NCBI GenBank assembly: GCA_017849615.1
Contig: JAFIGS010000011.1
Span: 1 to 64,000, forward strand
DNA length: 64,000 nucleotides
Direction of reading: 5' to 3'
From: Pseudolabrys sp.
Lineage (GTDB): Bacteria; Pseudomonadota; Alphaproteobacteria; Rhizobiales; Xanthobacteraceae
The position numbers and the translations under genes are program-made. Positions within the stretch are counted from its first letter, which is position 1. Each line of letters begins with the position of its first letter. Shown piece after piece: positions 45,401 through 54,920 of this stretch. A model generated the notes under the pieces. It worked only from the letters and a program-made list of their open reading frames with translations. It made no database searches and was not told where the DNA came from.

Positions 45401-47237
45401 GCTTCCCGCCATGGGCCGGCGCGACGCGGTAGGTGCGCTCGTCGACCACCTTGAAGCCCATGTTCTCCAGCACGGGCACGCGTTCCGACAGCGGCAAGGG
45501 CCGTCCGAGGCTCCAGACCTTGAGGCTGATGCTGTCCTGATCGGTCTCCTCGCGGTGCCGGAAATCGACCGCCAGCGGCCGGTCCTCCGTCAACGTTTCG
45601 ATGGCGCGGATGTCGCCGGCCGCGCTCGACGGCGAATAGTAATCGTGAAAGCCCTGGCTGAAGGCATCGCGGTAGCGCTCGAACAGCGCCCGCGCCTGCT
45701 CGGGCCCATGTAGGGCCTCGAGCGCCTCGGCGAGACTGTCGGTCCAGGTGCGCACGATATGCGACACCTCACGCTCCAGCACGTCGCGCGTCACATCGGG
45801 CGCCGCGCCGCCGCTGCGGGCGATCATGTAGTGCACGCGCACCAGCGGCCCCTCGGGGAAGAACGGCACGAAGGCGGCAACCTCGCCACCGAACGCCTTG
45901 GCGAGGTAATTACCGATGCGCTCGCGGATCGCGCTGCCGTAGCGGTCGCGCGGCACGTATGCGAGCACCGACACGAAACGGTCGAAGCGATCGCGGCGCG
46001 CCAGCACGCGCACGCGCGGCCGCTCGTCGAGCCGCATGATCGCCGTGGCGAAATCGTAAAGCGTGTCGGAATCCACCTGCAGCAGTTCGTCGCGCGGATA
46101 TTGCTCCAGCACATTGGCCAGCGCTTTCGCCGAGTGACTGCCGGTCACGAAACCGGCGCGCTGCTCGATCGCCGCGATCTTGCGCCGGATATAGGGGATC
46201 GTGCGCGCCGAGCGCGTATAGGCCGTCGACGTAAACAGCCCGACGATGCGGTGCTCGCCGACGAGATTACCGTCGACGTCGTATTTCTTCACACCGACAT
46301 AATCGAGAAACGTGCGGCGGTGAACGTGCGACACCGTCGTGGTCTTGGCGATGATGAGCGGATGCGGCTCATTGAGGAACGATTTGAGTTCCGGCGTCAG
46401 TTCGAGGCGCTCATCGGCGCGGCGAAGAACATGAAGATCAGCGCCATGCAGGATGCCGAGACCGGTGGCGAAGTCCGGATCGAGGGCGTCGCCCTTCCGG
46501 TCGTAATCGCGCATGCCGAGGAAGGTGAAATGATCGTCGGCCAGCCACTGCAGGAATTGAACGGCCTCGCCGATCTCGTCCACCGGCAAGGGCGGCGGAT
46601 TCGACTTGAGTTCGGCGATGACGGCGTGAATGCGCTCGAGCATGGGCCGCCAATCGGTGACCGCGAGGCGAACCTCGAGCAAAATGCGCTCCAGCGCCGC
46701 GACGATATCCCCGCGCGCGGCTGCCTCGCCGATCGGCTCGACATGGATGTGAATGAGGCTCTCGCGGCCGCCGGCGCTTGGCGCGGTCAGCCCCGCGAGC
46801 TTGCCGCCCTCGCGTTGGACGCCGAACACCGGATGGGCGACGAGGCGAACCTCGAGGCGGCGCTCGGCAATTTCACCCATGACCGAGTCGAACAGAAACG
46901 GCATGTCGTCGTTGACGATTTCGATCACGGTGATGCTGCGCGGCGAGTTCTCCGTGTCGATCTGCACCGTTTCGCAGCGCACCTTCGGCACGCCAGGATC
47001 GCGCTGACCGAGAAACGCCCAGGCGCGTTCGGCGAGCTGAGCCAGTTGCGCCGCATCGTAACGCACCACGTCTTCGGGGACGGCCCGGCCAAACAACCCC
47101 GCCACGAATTCGGCCGGTATACCGGGCTGCCGCGCGGCGAGCTCTCCTCCGGCCTGCTCGATCGCCGCCCTTGCGGCGACATGCTCGGCGCTGTCGTGAC
47201 TGTCGGGAGCCGGTTTATCGAGCACGGGTGGCCTCAT
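42405..47237 (-). CDS. gdhZ: NAD-specific glutamate dehydrogenase, large (GDH2) type
   Basis: About 1,610 residues, the size of the 180-kDa GDH class. After N-terminal ACT-like regions, the catalytic core contains GGIRWSDRPQDFRTEIL, QVKNAVIVPVGAKGGFV with the catalytic Lys, and VVAADKGTATFSDIAN; a long C-terminal segment follows. It deaminates glutamate to 2-oxoglutarate and links amino acid catabolism to the TCA cycle. A TTG four codons upstream (47249) could extend it; ATG 47237 is preferred. The symbol gdhZ follows Caulobacter use. Confidence 0.97.
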   Translation of the reverse strand: MRPPVLDKPAPDSHDSAEHVAARAAIEQAGGELAARQPGIPAEFVAGLFGRAVPEDVVRYDAAQLAQLAERAWAFLGQRDPGVPKVRCETVQIDTENSPRSITVIEIVNDDMPFLFDSVMGEIAERRLEVRLVAHPVFGVQREGGKLAGLTAPSAGGRESLIHIHVEPIGEAAARGDIVAALERILLEVRLAVTDWRPMLERIHAVIAELKSNPPPLPVDEIGEAVQFLQWLADDHFTFLGMRDYDRKGDALDPDFATGLGILHGADLHVLRRADERLELTPELKSFLNEPHPLIIAKTTTVSHVHRRTFLDYVGVKKYDVDGNLVGEHRIVGLFTSTAYTRSARTIPYIRRKIAAIEQRAGFVTGSHSAKALANVLEQYPRDELLQVDSDTLYDFATAIMRLDERPRVRVLARRDRFDRFVSVLAYVPRDRYGSAIRERIGNYLAKAFGGEVAAFVPFFPEGPLVRVHYMIARSGGAAPDVTRDVLEREVSHIVRTWTDSLAEALEALHGPEQARALFERYRDAFSQGFHDYYSPSSAAGDIRAIETLTEDRPLAVDFRHREETDQDSISLKVWSLGRPLPLSERVPVLENMGFKVVDERTYRVAPAHGGKLWFHDMLLTRGDGAATDLQSGKARLEAAFLNVMRGGAENDGFNALTLQGGLGWRDVALIRTLARYLRQIRVPHSQDYMWAALVKHAAIASDIVELFHARFDPRPPAAEGRDGKQQAIAARIEEALTKVDSLDEDRILRLFVNAVQSAIRTNYFQTDADGRLRPLIAIKFESGKLTEMPLPRPLYEIFVYSPRVEGVHLRFGKVARGGIRWSDRPQDFRTEILGLVKAQQVKNAVIVPVGAKGGFVPKQMPKNPTRDQFMAEGIASYKLFISTLLDITDNYAPDGSIVPPDSVVRHEGDDPYLVVAADKGTATFSDIANGLAVEHGFWLGDAFASGGSAGYDHKVMGITARGAWESVKRHFREMDINIHDTPFTVVGVGDMSGDVFGNGMLREDTIKLVAAFDHRDIFIDPDPDPKKSFAERKRLFDLPRSSWQDYDKALLSKGGGIYPRASKEIRLSAEAQKLLGVGDKVTPQQLMQAILKAKADLLFFGGIGTYVRAASEGDEAAGDRANDAIRITGADLRVKVVGEGANLGMTQRGRIEAALNGVRLNTDAIDNSAGVNTSDVEVNIKIAYAEPVRAGRLTLDQRNAELAEMTDEVARLVLRNNYQQTLAISLAQRRGLEDFGFQQRLMQTLEQQGLLDRAVEYLPDEMALADRRKRNLPLARPELAVLLAYAKLTLYSVLLDSDVPDDPFLGREINRYFPREMTERYAGALQSHRLRREIIATQLTNSMINRGGATLIVRIADQTGAAPAQIAAAFAAVRNSYDLIGLNGEIDTLDNKVPGDMQLSLYAAVQDLLLDRLVWFLRNVDLKAGLEAIVAHYRDGITQVEAALDTALPKAASAARDAHVAQLTRDGVPEAIARRIANLALTKAAPDIVMVADRAQKPIAEVTATYFATEAFFQLDKVANAVPGIVVSDYFDRLALDRAVDQIGDAERRLTSAMIGNGHAGAEAVEEWLKPRKAEVERIRAAIHEIAGSGLTLSKLSVAASLLGDLARE

Positions 47238-47543
47238 GAAAATTGGCAATGGCGGCGGGTCTGGTCCGGGGCGAAGACCGCTTCACGTCAGTGATGTGTC
47301 AGTCGGAGGAATCGATCTGGCTGGGCGCAGTGTTCACCTTCCCGACGCGGGGGTCGAGAGCGGGACATCGCTTAGCGGGCGAGCGTGACCGCTTTATGTT
47401 ATGACGGCGAGTATCGCGGGCCGGCCAATGCCAAGCCTTTGATCGGGAAAGCGAAAAGCTTGACCTTGGGCTATACCCGGCGCTACCAAAGCGTTGTAGG
47501 CTCGCCAGGGAAGAAGCCGGAAAAATTTTGACAGGCGGGACAC
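47238..47543. other. Divergent spacer between gdhZ and the AhpD-like gene
   Basis: These 306 bases hold no supported gene. On the plus strand TTGACC (47460-47465) and CTACCA (47483-47488), 17 bp apart, could be a weak promoter for the AhpD-like gene. Nothing else stands out. Confidence 0.5.
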
Positions 47544-48179
47544 ATGGCCGGGACTGTTGCCAAAGCCAGGGGCAGGAAAGCGCCCGAAAGGGCCGCAGCC
47601 AAAGCGGCTGTGCCCGACGATATGCCCATCATCGCGCTCAAATTGCCGAAAGGCGAGCTGTCTCCGGCGATGACCGCCTATTTCCAGAAGTGCCAGGACA
47701 AGCTCGGCTTCATCCCGAACGTGCTGGTGGCCTACGCCTTCGACAACGCGAAGCTCGAAGCCTTCGCCGCCATGTACAACGACCTCATGCTGGCGCCGAG
47801 CGGCCTGTCCAAGCTGGAGCGCGAGATGATCGCGGTCGCGGTGTCGGCGCAGAACCGCTGCTATTACTGCCTCACCGCGCATGGCGCCGCGGTGCGGCAG
47901 TATTCCGGCAGTCCGCTGCTCGGCGAACAGATCGTGATGAACCATCGCGCCGCCCGGCTCGACAAGCGCCAGCGCGCCATGCTCGATTTCGCCGTGAAGC
48001 TCACCAATACGCCGGCCGAGATCGAGGAGCACGATCGCGACAGCTTGCGTCGCGCCGGTTTCAAGGACCGCGACATCTGGGACATTGCGGCCATCACCGG
48101 ATTCTTCAACATGTCGAACCGCGTCGCCTCGGCCACCGACATGCGGCCGAACCCGGTCTATCATTCGCAGGCGCGATGA
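47544..48179 (+). CDS. AhpD-like/peroxidase-related carboxymuconolactone decarboxylase-fold protein
   Basis: The 211-residue protein has a basic N-terminal stretch and the CMD fold with the redox motif CYYCLTAHG (CxxC with the following His, about residues 107-115). Such proteins resemble AhpD-type alkylhydroperoxidases. It precedes ggt by 31 bp on the same strand, which fits an operon linking peroxide defence and glutathione use. Confidence 0.93.
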   Translation: MAGTVAKARGRKAPERAAAKAAVPDDMPIIALKLPKGELSPAMTAYFQKCQDKLGFIPNVLVAYAFDNAKLEAFAAMYNDLMLAPSGLSKLEREMIAVAVSAQNRCYYCLTAHGAAVRQYSGSPLLGEQIVMNHRAARLDKRQRAMLDFAVKLTNTPAEIEEHDRDSLRRAGFKDRDIWDIAAITGFFNMSNRVASATDMRPNPVYHSQAR

Positions 48180-48210
48180 TTTTGGCCGACGGTGCCAAGA
48201 ACTGAGTCAG

Positions 48211-49974
48211 ATGCTTCGTCACCTCACAACGACCTTCCTCGCCTTCCTCCTCAGCGCGTCGCTGGCGCTGGCGCAATCGACGCCGCAGTTGCAGAACACG
48301 CAGGCGTCGTTCCCCGCCGCGCATGGCATCGTCGGTCAGACCGGCATGGTGGTCGCGCAGGAGCGCATGGCCGCGCGCATCGGCATCGAGATTCTCGATC
48401 GCGGCGGCAACGCCGTCGACGCCGCCGTCGCGGTCGGCTTCGCCATGGCCGTGACCTATCCGCGCGCCGGCAATCTCGGCGGCGGCGGCTTCATGGTCAT
48501 CCATCTCGCCCCCACCGCGGACGGCAAGGAAGCGCGCAACATCGCTATCGACTATCGCGAGACTGCGCCCGCCGCCGCGACGCCGGACATGTTCCTCGAT
48601 GCGCAGGGCAATCCCGATCCGGTGAAATCGCGCGACACCGGCCTGTCGGTCGGCGTGCCGGGCACCGTCGCGGGCCTTGCCCTGGCGCATGACAAATACG
48701 GCTCGGGCCGCCTGTCGCTGGCCGACATTCTGCGGCCGACGATCCGGCTCGCCGAATACGGTTTCGCGGTTCAGGACGACACCGCGGATTCGCTGCCCAA
48801 TGTGGCCAAGCGGCTCGCGCGCTGGCCCTCGACCGCGGCGATCCTGCTCAAGAACGGCGATCAGCCCCTCGCCGCCGGCGACCGGCTGATCCAGTACGAC
48901 CTCGCCGACACCTTGAAGGAGATCGGCGCGAAGGGCCCCGAGGGCTTCTATCACGGCGAAGTCGCACGGAAGATCGCCGCCGCCGTGCGCGACGCCGGCG
49001 GCGTCATGACCGTCGAGGATCTTGCCAATTATCGTGCCGTCGAACGCGAGGTCGTCAGCGGCTCGTATCGCGGTGCCGACATCATCTCCATGCCGCCGCC
49101 TTCGTCCGGCGGCGTGCACCTCATCGAAATGCTCAATATCCTCGAAGGCTACGACCTCAAGAAACTCGGCCGCAACGATGAGGCACTGCACTACTTCGTC
49201 GAGGCGATGAGGCGCGCCTATGCCGACCGCGCCGTCTATATGGGCGATCCGGATTCGGTGAAGATGCCGATCGCCGGATTGATTTCGAAGGAATACGCCG
49301 CGGAATTGCGCAAGGGCATCGCCGGCAAGGCGACACCGTCATCCGACATCAAGGCCGGCAAGCCGGCCGGCGTCGAAGGCCAGAACACCACGCATTTCTC
49401 GGTCATCGATCGCGACGGCAATGCGGTGTCGAACACCTACACGCTCAACTTCTCCTACGGCCTCGGCCTGATTGCCGACGGCACCGGCGTGCTGCTCAAC
49501 AACGAACTCGACGACTTCACCGCCAAGGCCGGTGCCTCGAACGCCTACGGCCTCGTCGGCTTCGCCGCCAATCTGCCCGGGCCGAACAAGCGACCGTTAT
49601 CGTCCATGACGCCGACCATCGTGCTCAAGGACGGCAAGCCGTTCATCATCACCGGTTCGCCCGGCGGCAGCCGCATCATCACCGCGGTGCTGCAGATCGT
49701 CACCAATGTCATCGACTTCGACATGTCGATTGCCGAAGCCGTGACCGCGCCGCGCCTGCATCACCAGTGGATGCCCGACACGGTCTATGTCGAAAGCGGC
49801 TTTCCGCAAGCCGTGCTCGATGACCTTTCCGCGCGCGGCCACAAACTCGAAGCGACGCGGCCCGCGACATCCGTAAACTCAATCCAGGTCTTGCCGAAGA
49901 GCGAATTCCAACCGCAACGTTATGTCGGCGCCGCCGATCCCCGCACCCGCGGCTCGCTCGCCGCCGGTTACTGA
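48211..49974 (+). CDS. ggt: Gamma-glutamyltransferase
   Basis: The 587-residue protein has a signal peptide (about 1-24, ending ALAQ), so it is periplasmic. The autoprocessing and catalytic Thr is in NTTHFSVID (Thr393 by count from 48211), and the small subunit has GSPGGSRIITAVLQ. It hydrolyses glutathione or transfers its gamma-glutamyl group. The start follows GTCAG directly, and the long frame to 48085 overlaps the previous gene and was rejected. Confidence 0.97.
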   Translation: MLRHLTTTFLAFLLSASLALAQSTPQLQNTQASFPAAHGIVGQTGMVVAQERMAARIGIEILDRGGNAVDAAVAVGFAMAVTYPRAGNLGGGGFMVIHLAPTADGKEARNIAIDYRETAPAAATPDMFLDAQGNPDPVKSRDTGLSVGVPGTVAGLALAHDKYGSGRLSLADILRPTIRLAEYGFAVQDDTADSLPNVAKRLARWPSTAAILLKNGDQPLAAGDRLIQYDLADTLKEIGAKGPEGFYHGEVARKIAAAVRDAGGVMTVEDLANYRAVEREVVSGSYRGADIISMPPPSSGGVHLIEMLNILEGYDLKKLGRNDEALHYFVEAMRRAYADRAVYMGDPDSVKMPIAGLISKEYAAELRKGIAGKATPSSDIKAGKPAGVEGQNTTHFSVIDRDGNAVSNTYTLNFSYGLGLIADGTGVLLNNELDDFTAKAGASNAYGLVGFAANLPGPNKRPLSSMTPTIVLKDGKPFIITGSPGGSRIITAVLQIVTNVIDFDMSIAEAVTAPRLHHQWMPDTVYVESGFPQAVLDDLSARGHKLEATRPATSVNSIQVLPKSEFQPQRYVGAADPRTRGSLAAGY

Positions 49975-49994
49975 GAAACCCAGAGAAGAACTCC

Positions 49995-50471
49995 ATGAAC
50001 GAAACCACGCCCTCGGTCGAACGCGTGCGCGCCGCCCTCATTGCCGCCGGCCAGCCTGACACCATCGACGTCTTCCCGGACGGCACGCGCACCGCGCAGG
50101 ACGCCGCCAATGCCGTCGGCTGCACCGTGGCGCAGATCGCCAAGTCGATCGTGCTGCGCGCCGGCGATCAGGTCGTGCTGGTCATCGCCTCGGGCGCCAA
50201 CCGTGTCGATACCGCCAAGGTCGCCGCTCTGCTCGGGCAGCCGGTCAAGCCGGCGGACGGGCGCTGGGTGCGCGACATCACCGGCTTTGCCATTGGCGGG
50301 GTCGCTCCGGTCGGCCACCAGAGCCCGCCGCGCATTTTCATCGACCGGGACCTGATGGCGCTGGACCCGGTCTGGGCGGCGGCCGGCTCGCCACGCCATG
50401 TGTTTCGCACCTCGCCGCAGGCGCTGGCCACCATGACCGGCGGCACCGTGGCGGATATCCGCGAGGGCTAA
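49995..50471 (+). CDS. YbaK/ProX-type aminoacyl-tRNA editing protein
   Basis: The 158-residue protein is a single YbaK domain: KSIVLRAGDQVVLVIASGAN with the conserved catalytic Lys and the GIAIGGV-like block TGFAIGGVAPVGH. Such proteins deacylate Cys-tRNA-Pro or Ala-tRNA-Pro. It lies 20 bp after ggt, on the same strand. Confidence 0.93.
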   Translation: MNETTPSVERVRAALIAAGQPDTIDVFPDGTRTAQDAANAVGCTVAQIAKSIVLRAGDQVVLVIASGANRVDTAKVAALLGQPVKPADGRWVRDITGFAIGGVAPVGHQSPPRIFIDRDLMALDPVWAAAGSPRHVFRTSPQALATMTGGTVADIREG

Positions 50472-50556
50472 AGGGCTTACGGCCGCCGGCGTGGCCCCTT
50501 TGCGACGCCCCGCGATTGGGCTACCTAGGAGCATCGAATTCAGGGAAGGATCGCTC

Positions 50557-51147
50557 ATGAAGCGCCTGTTCAAGTCCGCCGCCGCCGTCGCCACCAAGGA
50601 TGACATCGGCTCCCGCCTGCTGTTCGGCTTTGCCGCGGTGGTGATCGGCTCGCTGCTGATGACCGCCTCGGCGCGCACCCAGATCCCGTTCTGGCCGGTG
50701 CCGATGACCATGCAGACCATGGCGGCGATCCTGATCGGCATGACGCTGGGCTCGCGGCTCGGCTTCATCGTCGTCACCGCCTACGTGCTCGAAGGCCTGA
50801 TGGGCCTGCCGGTCTTCGCCAACTCGCCGGCGCGCGGCACCGGTCTCGCCTACATGATGGGCCCGACCGGCGGTTACCTCGTCGGCTTCTGCGTCGCCGC
50901 CTACGTATCCGGCTGGCTCGCCGAGCGCGGCTATGGCCGCGAGCTGTTCACGGCCGTGCTGGTCAACATCATCGGCACCCTGATCATGCTCGCCATGGGC
51001 TATGCCTGGTTGGCGTACCTCGTCGGCCCGGTGAAGGCCTACGCCGCTGGCGTGCACCCGTTCCTGCTCTCGTCGCTGGTCAAGATCGGCCTCGGCGCCG
51101 GTCTTGCGGTGCTGATCGCGCGCTCGCCGTTGAAGCTGCGGCGCTGA
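50557..51147 (+). CDS. bioY: BioY, biotin-specific ECF transporter component
   Basis: The 196-residue protein has six hydrophobic segments and the family region with QIPFWPVPMTMQT and LMGLPVF, followed by MGPTGGYLVGF. It imports biotin, alone or with an energising module that is not in this window. GGGAAGGA sits upstream of ATG 50557. A terminator follows at 51172. Confidence 0.96.
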   Translation: MKRLFKSAAAVATKDDIGSRLLFGFAAVVIGSLLMTASARTQIPFWPVPMTMQTMAAILIGMTLGSRLGFIVVTAYVLEGLMGLPVFANSPARGTGLAYMMGPTGGYLVGFCVAAYVSGWLAERGYGRELFTAVLVNIIGTLIMLAMGYAWLAYLVGPVKAYAAGVHPFLLSSLVKIGLGAGLAVLIARSPLKLRR

Positions 51148-51171
51148 GCGAAAGATACCTCGCTGCATATG

Positions 51172-51201
51172 AAAAGGCCGGGGCAATGCTCCGGCCTTTT
51201 T
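51172..51201. terminator. Rho-independent terminator, usable on both strands
   Basis: AAAAGGCCGG (51172-51181) and CCGGCCTTTT (51191-51200) form a perfect 10-bp stem, ending in TTTTT on the plus strand and on the reverse strand in TTTT. It separates the convergent bioY and iorB genes. Confidence 0.9.
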
Positions 51202-51210
51202 CGTTGTTCA

Positions 51211-52731
51211 TCAGGCCGCTTCGGCCAAGGCACCGCTGTCGATGAGGCACCTGGTGAGGCTCTCGCCTTCGGGATCGACGAGCGCCGCCGTGCGCGCCGA
51301 AGCGATGGCATCGACGGCGCGGTCCAGCGGCATCCGGCCGGCGAGCGTCGGACGGATCAGAGCCTGTTCGATGCGGCCATAGTTGGAAAGGCCGCGGGCG
51401 TGCGTATCGCCATAGCCCTTGATCAGCCGGGCGCATTCGGTGATTTCCAGCGCCAGCGCCGCTGAATGCTTTGCCGCATCGGCGATCAGGCCGAGCCAGG
51501 AGTCGATCTGCGCCTGCTCCTGCGCGTAACGATGGCCATAGGGCCGCACAGCACGCAGCTTGGCCAGTAAGAGGAAGCGCAAATAGCCGCTCACCGAGGT
51601 CGAATTGATTTCCATGCCGAAATGAACGCGGCCGAGCCAGCCTTTGCGTTCGGCTAGACCGAGAAGCGGCCGGGCGATCGCCGGCGGCAGTAGCTGGCAC
51701 AATTCCTCGATGCCGGGCTTGAGGAAATCGTGCACCGAATAGGGCTCGCCCTTGGCACCCAGTTCCTCGCGCGCGATGCGCGCCATGCGCTCCGGCGAGA
51801 TCTTCTCCTGTGCGACACGCACCACGTCCTCATAGGACATGCGGACGGCGAGGTGCCGCGCCGTCTCCTTGAGCAGAATGCCCGCTGCGCCACTGAGCCG
51901 GTCGGCTTCGGCTATGGCCTTCAGGCGATCGAGATAAAGCTGGGCATAGGCGGCGCTTTGATACGCCACCAGCCGGCGAACGCCCTCGACGACGATCGGC
52001 TGCGCGGCGCCGGGATAGGCTGCGGACGCCTGCTGTTCGAGCGACGCCAGCGTGGGCGGGGCGTTCTTTTTGCCGGGGACGGCTGTTCCCGCGCCGGCCT
52101 GTGCCTGAACGGCCGCGAGGCCGGTCTGGAAACCGCGCCGGTTGGCCTCGCCGGCCCTGCCGCCGCCACCGAGCGCGGCGAGGAACTGGTCGGCGCCGAT
52201 CGGCAGCCGGCCGGAGCCGGCAATGGCGCCGAGCATGACGGCGTTGACCATCGCGCCATTGTCGTTGGCGAGCCGGGTCATGTCGAACAGGACGGCCTGT
52301 TTCGCGCTGTCCTGGACCAGTTTGATCAGTTTTTCGTCGTCAAAACGGCCGTCGCCCATGGCAGTCTTCTCGTCCATGGTGAAAAAACGGCTAAGCGAAG
52401 CAATCACATAGGTCCGGTCCGGCGTGACGAAGCCGTTGAGCACTGTGCGCCCGGCCTCCAACAGCTCACTGGCGACGACGACATCGATATCGCCAATGCC
52501 CGGCGTCAACGCCAGGATCGGGCGCTTGCCGTTAAGAGACGAAGCCTGCTCCGGGAAAATCTCGATGTAATAGGTCGTGGCGCCGGTGCGCTGCGCGACG
52601 CCGGGAATCGAAGTCGATTGCACCGGAAAGCCGGCAGCCTCCGCCGCATTGACGATCCACCCGGTGAGCACGCCGCCGCCCTCGCCGCCGAGCGCCGCGA
52701 TCAGGATGGTGATGGGACGTGTCGCAGTCAT
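51211..52731 (-). CDS. iorB: Indolepyruvate ferredoxin oxidoreductase, beta subunit with C-terminal extension
   Basis: The 506-residue protein has the gamma-type pyruvate oxidoreductase domain at the N-terminus (GGEGGGVLTGWIVNAAEAAG, STSIPGVAQRTGATTYY) and a long helical extension (about 210-506, DUF6537-like) absent from archaeal IorB. It forms the enzyme with IorA and oxidises aryl-pyruvates to aryl-acetyl-CoA. Its start overlaps the iorA stop by four bases (ATGA). Confidence 0.93.
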   Translation of the reverse strand: MTATRPITILIAALGGEGGGVLTGWIVNAAEAAGFPVQSTSIPGVAQRTGATTYYIEIFPEQASSLNGKRPILALTPGIGDIDVVVASELLEAGRTVLNGFVTPDRTYVIASLSRFFTMDEKTAMGDGRFDDEKLIKLVQDSAKQAVLFDMTRLANDNGAMVNAVMLGAIAGSGRLPIGADQFLAALGGGGRAGEANRRGFQTGLAAVQAQAGAGTAVPGKKNAPPTLASLEQQASAAYPGAAQPIVVEGVRRLVAYQSAAYAQLYLDRLKAIAEADRLSGAAGILLKETARHLAVRMSYEDVVRVAQEKISPERMARIAREELGAKGEPYSVHDFLKPGIEELCQLLPPAIARPLLGLAERKGWLGRVHFGMEINSTSVSGYLRFLLLAKLRAVRPYGHRYAQEQAQIDSWLGLIADAAKHSAALALEITECARLIKGYGDTHARGLSNYGRIEQALIRPTLAGRMPLDRAVDAIASARTAALVDPEGESLTRCLIDSGALAEAA

Positions 52732-54872
52732 GCCGTCGCCGCGCCGTTATAGCCGCCGAGCCAGCCGATGACGGTCTGGCGGACCTTGAATAAAGCGCGG
52801 TCCCACCACGTCGCGTTGCGCACGATCTCGGCGCGGTAGAACGACGGACACAGCACGGCAGCGTGCGCGACCTCCCCGCACAGGCCGCATCCGACGCAGC
52901 TATCGACCACGCTGGCGACCGGATCGGTGCGCAGCGGATCGGGCGACGGCTTCACTGTCAGCGACGGGCAGCCCGACAATCGGATGCAGGAATGATCGCC
53001 GGTGCAGATGGCGTCGTCGATGCCGTAACGGGTACGGGTGACGCGTTCGCCGCGCTCAAGTTTCACGGCATCCTCGGCACGCACGCGCCGCTGGCGCGCC
53101 AGCTGGCACTCGCCGTCGGCAATGATGACCTTGAGCCCGCGCTCGGCGCTCTTCATCGCTTCCTTCAGCGTCGCCGCCATCTTCGCGACGCCGTAAGTGC
53201 GCACCTTGCGCATCCATTTCACGCCCATGGAGCGCAAGGTCTGCTCGATATCCATGCCCGGCGGCGCGCCGCTGCGGCTGGACTTGCTCGACGGCATGTA
53301 TTGCAGGCCGGTCGCAGAGGTGTAGCCGTTCTGCATGACGACGAGCACGCCGTCGCCCTTGTTGAACAGGTTCGAAGCGACGCCGGTGATCAGACCGTTA
53401 TGCCAGAAGCCGCCGTCACCCATGATGGCGATCGGCCGGCGCTCCATGTTCGGCCCCACCGCGGCGGCGCTGGCAAGCGACATGCCGTAGCCGAGGATCG
53501 AATTGCCGAATGAGAACGGCGCGAAGGTCGCGAAGGCGTGGCAGCCGATGTCGGCTGATATATGCGTCGGCCCGATCTCGCGCTGAACGAGCTTGATCGC
53601 CGAGAACACCGGCCGCTCCGGACAGCCGGTGCAGAAGGTCGGTGGGCGAACGGGCAATGCGGTACCGATCGCCTGCACGGTCGCCGATTTGCGCGCGATG
53701 ATGCTGCGGGCATTCTCCGCGAGCGCATCAGCATCGATGCCATGTGGCCGCGCCGTCTGCAGAAAGCCGGCGAGACCGCCGAGCAGCACTTCGGACGTGT
53801 ATTCGCCGCCCTGCGGCAGCAAGCCCTTGCCATAGACCTTGGTCTGAACGTCGGCGCGGCGCAATTCGACATTCACCGCCTGCTCGATGTAATCGGGATG
53901 TCCTTCCTCGACCACCAGGACGGCGCGCTTGGTGGCGCAGAACTCGCGGATCTCCTCCGGCACCAGCGGATAGGCGACGTTGAGCACATGGATCGGCACG
54001 CGCGAAGCGCCGAACACGTCGGCCAGCCCGAGCCGCTCGAGCCCGCGCAACACGCTGTTGGTCAGGCCGCCCATGGCGATGATGCCGATGTCGCCGAGAT
54101 CGCCCGGAATCGTCTCATTGAGCTTGTGCTCGCGGATGAACGCGCGAGCAGCCGGCAGCCGCTGTTCGACTTTCAGCTTTTCCTGCGCATAGATCACCGG
54201 CGGATGCGCCAGCCGCGCGTAATTGAAGCGCGGGGGGCCGGCGAGGCGATTGAGGCCGGAAACCTCGCCCTTGCGGTTGTCCTTGGTCGCGAACTGTCCG
54301 GTGACATGGCAGGCGCGGATGCGCAGGTCGAGCATGACCGGCGCGTGGCTCGCCTCGGACAGTTCGAGGCCTTTCTCCACCATGCGCACGATGGTCGGCA
54401 GATCGGGGCGCGGGTCGAGCAGCCACATCGAGGACTTCAGGGCATAAGCGTAGGAGCGCTCCTGGATGACGCTGGCGCCCTCGCCGTAGTCCTCGCCGAG
54501 AATGATCATGGCGCCGCCGATCACGCCCGGCGAGGATAAATTCGACAGCGCGTCGGCGGCGACGTTGGTGCCGACGATCGACTTCCATGTCACCGCGCCG
54601 CGCAGCGGGTAATTGATCGACGCCCCCAGCATGGCGGCGGCGCTGGCCTCGTTGGAGCAGGTCTCGAGATGCACGCCGAGATCGGCCATGATGCCTTCGG
54701 CATCGACCAGCACATCGAGCAGATGGGACACCGGCGCGCCCTGATAGCCGCCGACATAGGACACGCCGGACTGCAACAGGGCCTTGGTGACGGCAAGAAT
54801 GCCTTCGCCGTGGAAGATGTCGCCGTCGCCGAGCCTGAGCGCTTCGACTTCTTTTTTGAATGAACGTTCCAT
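52728..54872 (-). CDS. iorA: Indolepyruvate ferredoxin oxidoreductase, alpha subunit
   Basis: The 714-residue protein has a pyrimidine-binding domain (SYVGGYQGAPVSHLLDVL), the TPP domain (GDGGFWHNGLITGVASNL with a following VVMQNGYTSATG), and a C-terminal CVGCGLC iron-sulfur motif with later Cys. It decarboxylates indole-, phenyl- or hydroxyphenyl-pyruvate using ferredoxin. GGAGG lies nine bases before ATG 54872. The gene ends the TRAP-ior set. Confidence 0.95.
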   Translation of the reverse strand: MERSFKKEVEALRLGDGDIFHGEGILAVTKALLQSGVSYVGGYQGAPVSHLLDVLVDAEGIMADLGVHLETCSNEASAAAMLGASINYPLRGAVTWKSIVGTNVAADALSNLSSPGVIGGAMIILGEDYGEGASVIQERSYAYALKSSMWLLDPRPDLPTIVRMVEKGLELSEASHAPVMLDLRIRACHVTGQFATKDNRKGEVSGLNRLAGPPRFNYARLAHPPVIYAQEKLKVEQRLPAARAFIREHKLNETIPGDLGDIGIIAMGGLTNSVLRGLERLGLADVFGASRVPIHVLNVAYPLVPEEIREFCATKRAVLVVEEGHPDYIEQAVNVELRRADVQTKVYGKGLLPQGGEYTSEVLLGGLAGFLQTARPHGIDADALAENARSIIARKSATVQAIGTALPVRPPTFCTGCPERPVFSAIKLVQREIGPTHISADIGCHAFATFAPFSFGNSILGYGMSLASAAAVGPNMERRPIAIMGDGGFWHNGLITGVASNLFNKGDGVLVVMQNGYTSATGLQYMPSSKSSRSGAPPGMDIEQTLRSMGVKWMRKVRTYGVAKMAATLKEAMKSAERGLKVIIADGECQLARQRRVRAEDAVKLERGERVTRTRYGIDDAICTGDHSCIRLSGCPSLTVKPSPDPLRTDPVASVVDSCVGCGLCGEVAHAAVLCPSFYRAEIVRNATWWDRALFKVRQTVIGWLGGYNGAATA

Positions 54873-54920
54873 GTCGTGGCCTCCCGGCCGCAGTCTCACG
54901 AGCGATCGTCGCGATGCCCT

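Noticed and set aside
44193-47294. Two ~500-codon frames antisense to gdhZ
   Set aside because: The sense frame has all GDH motifs; the antisense ones show only reversed composition.
47394-48164. 256-codon minus-strand frame opposite the AhpD-like gene
   Set aside because: Shadow of the CMD-fold gene, without a domain.
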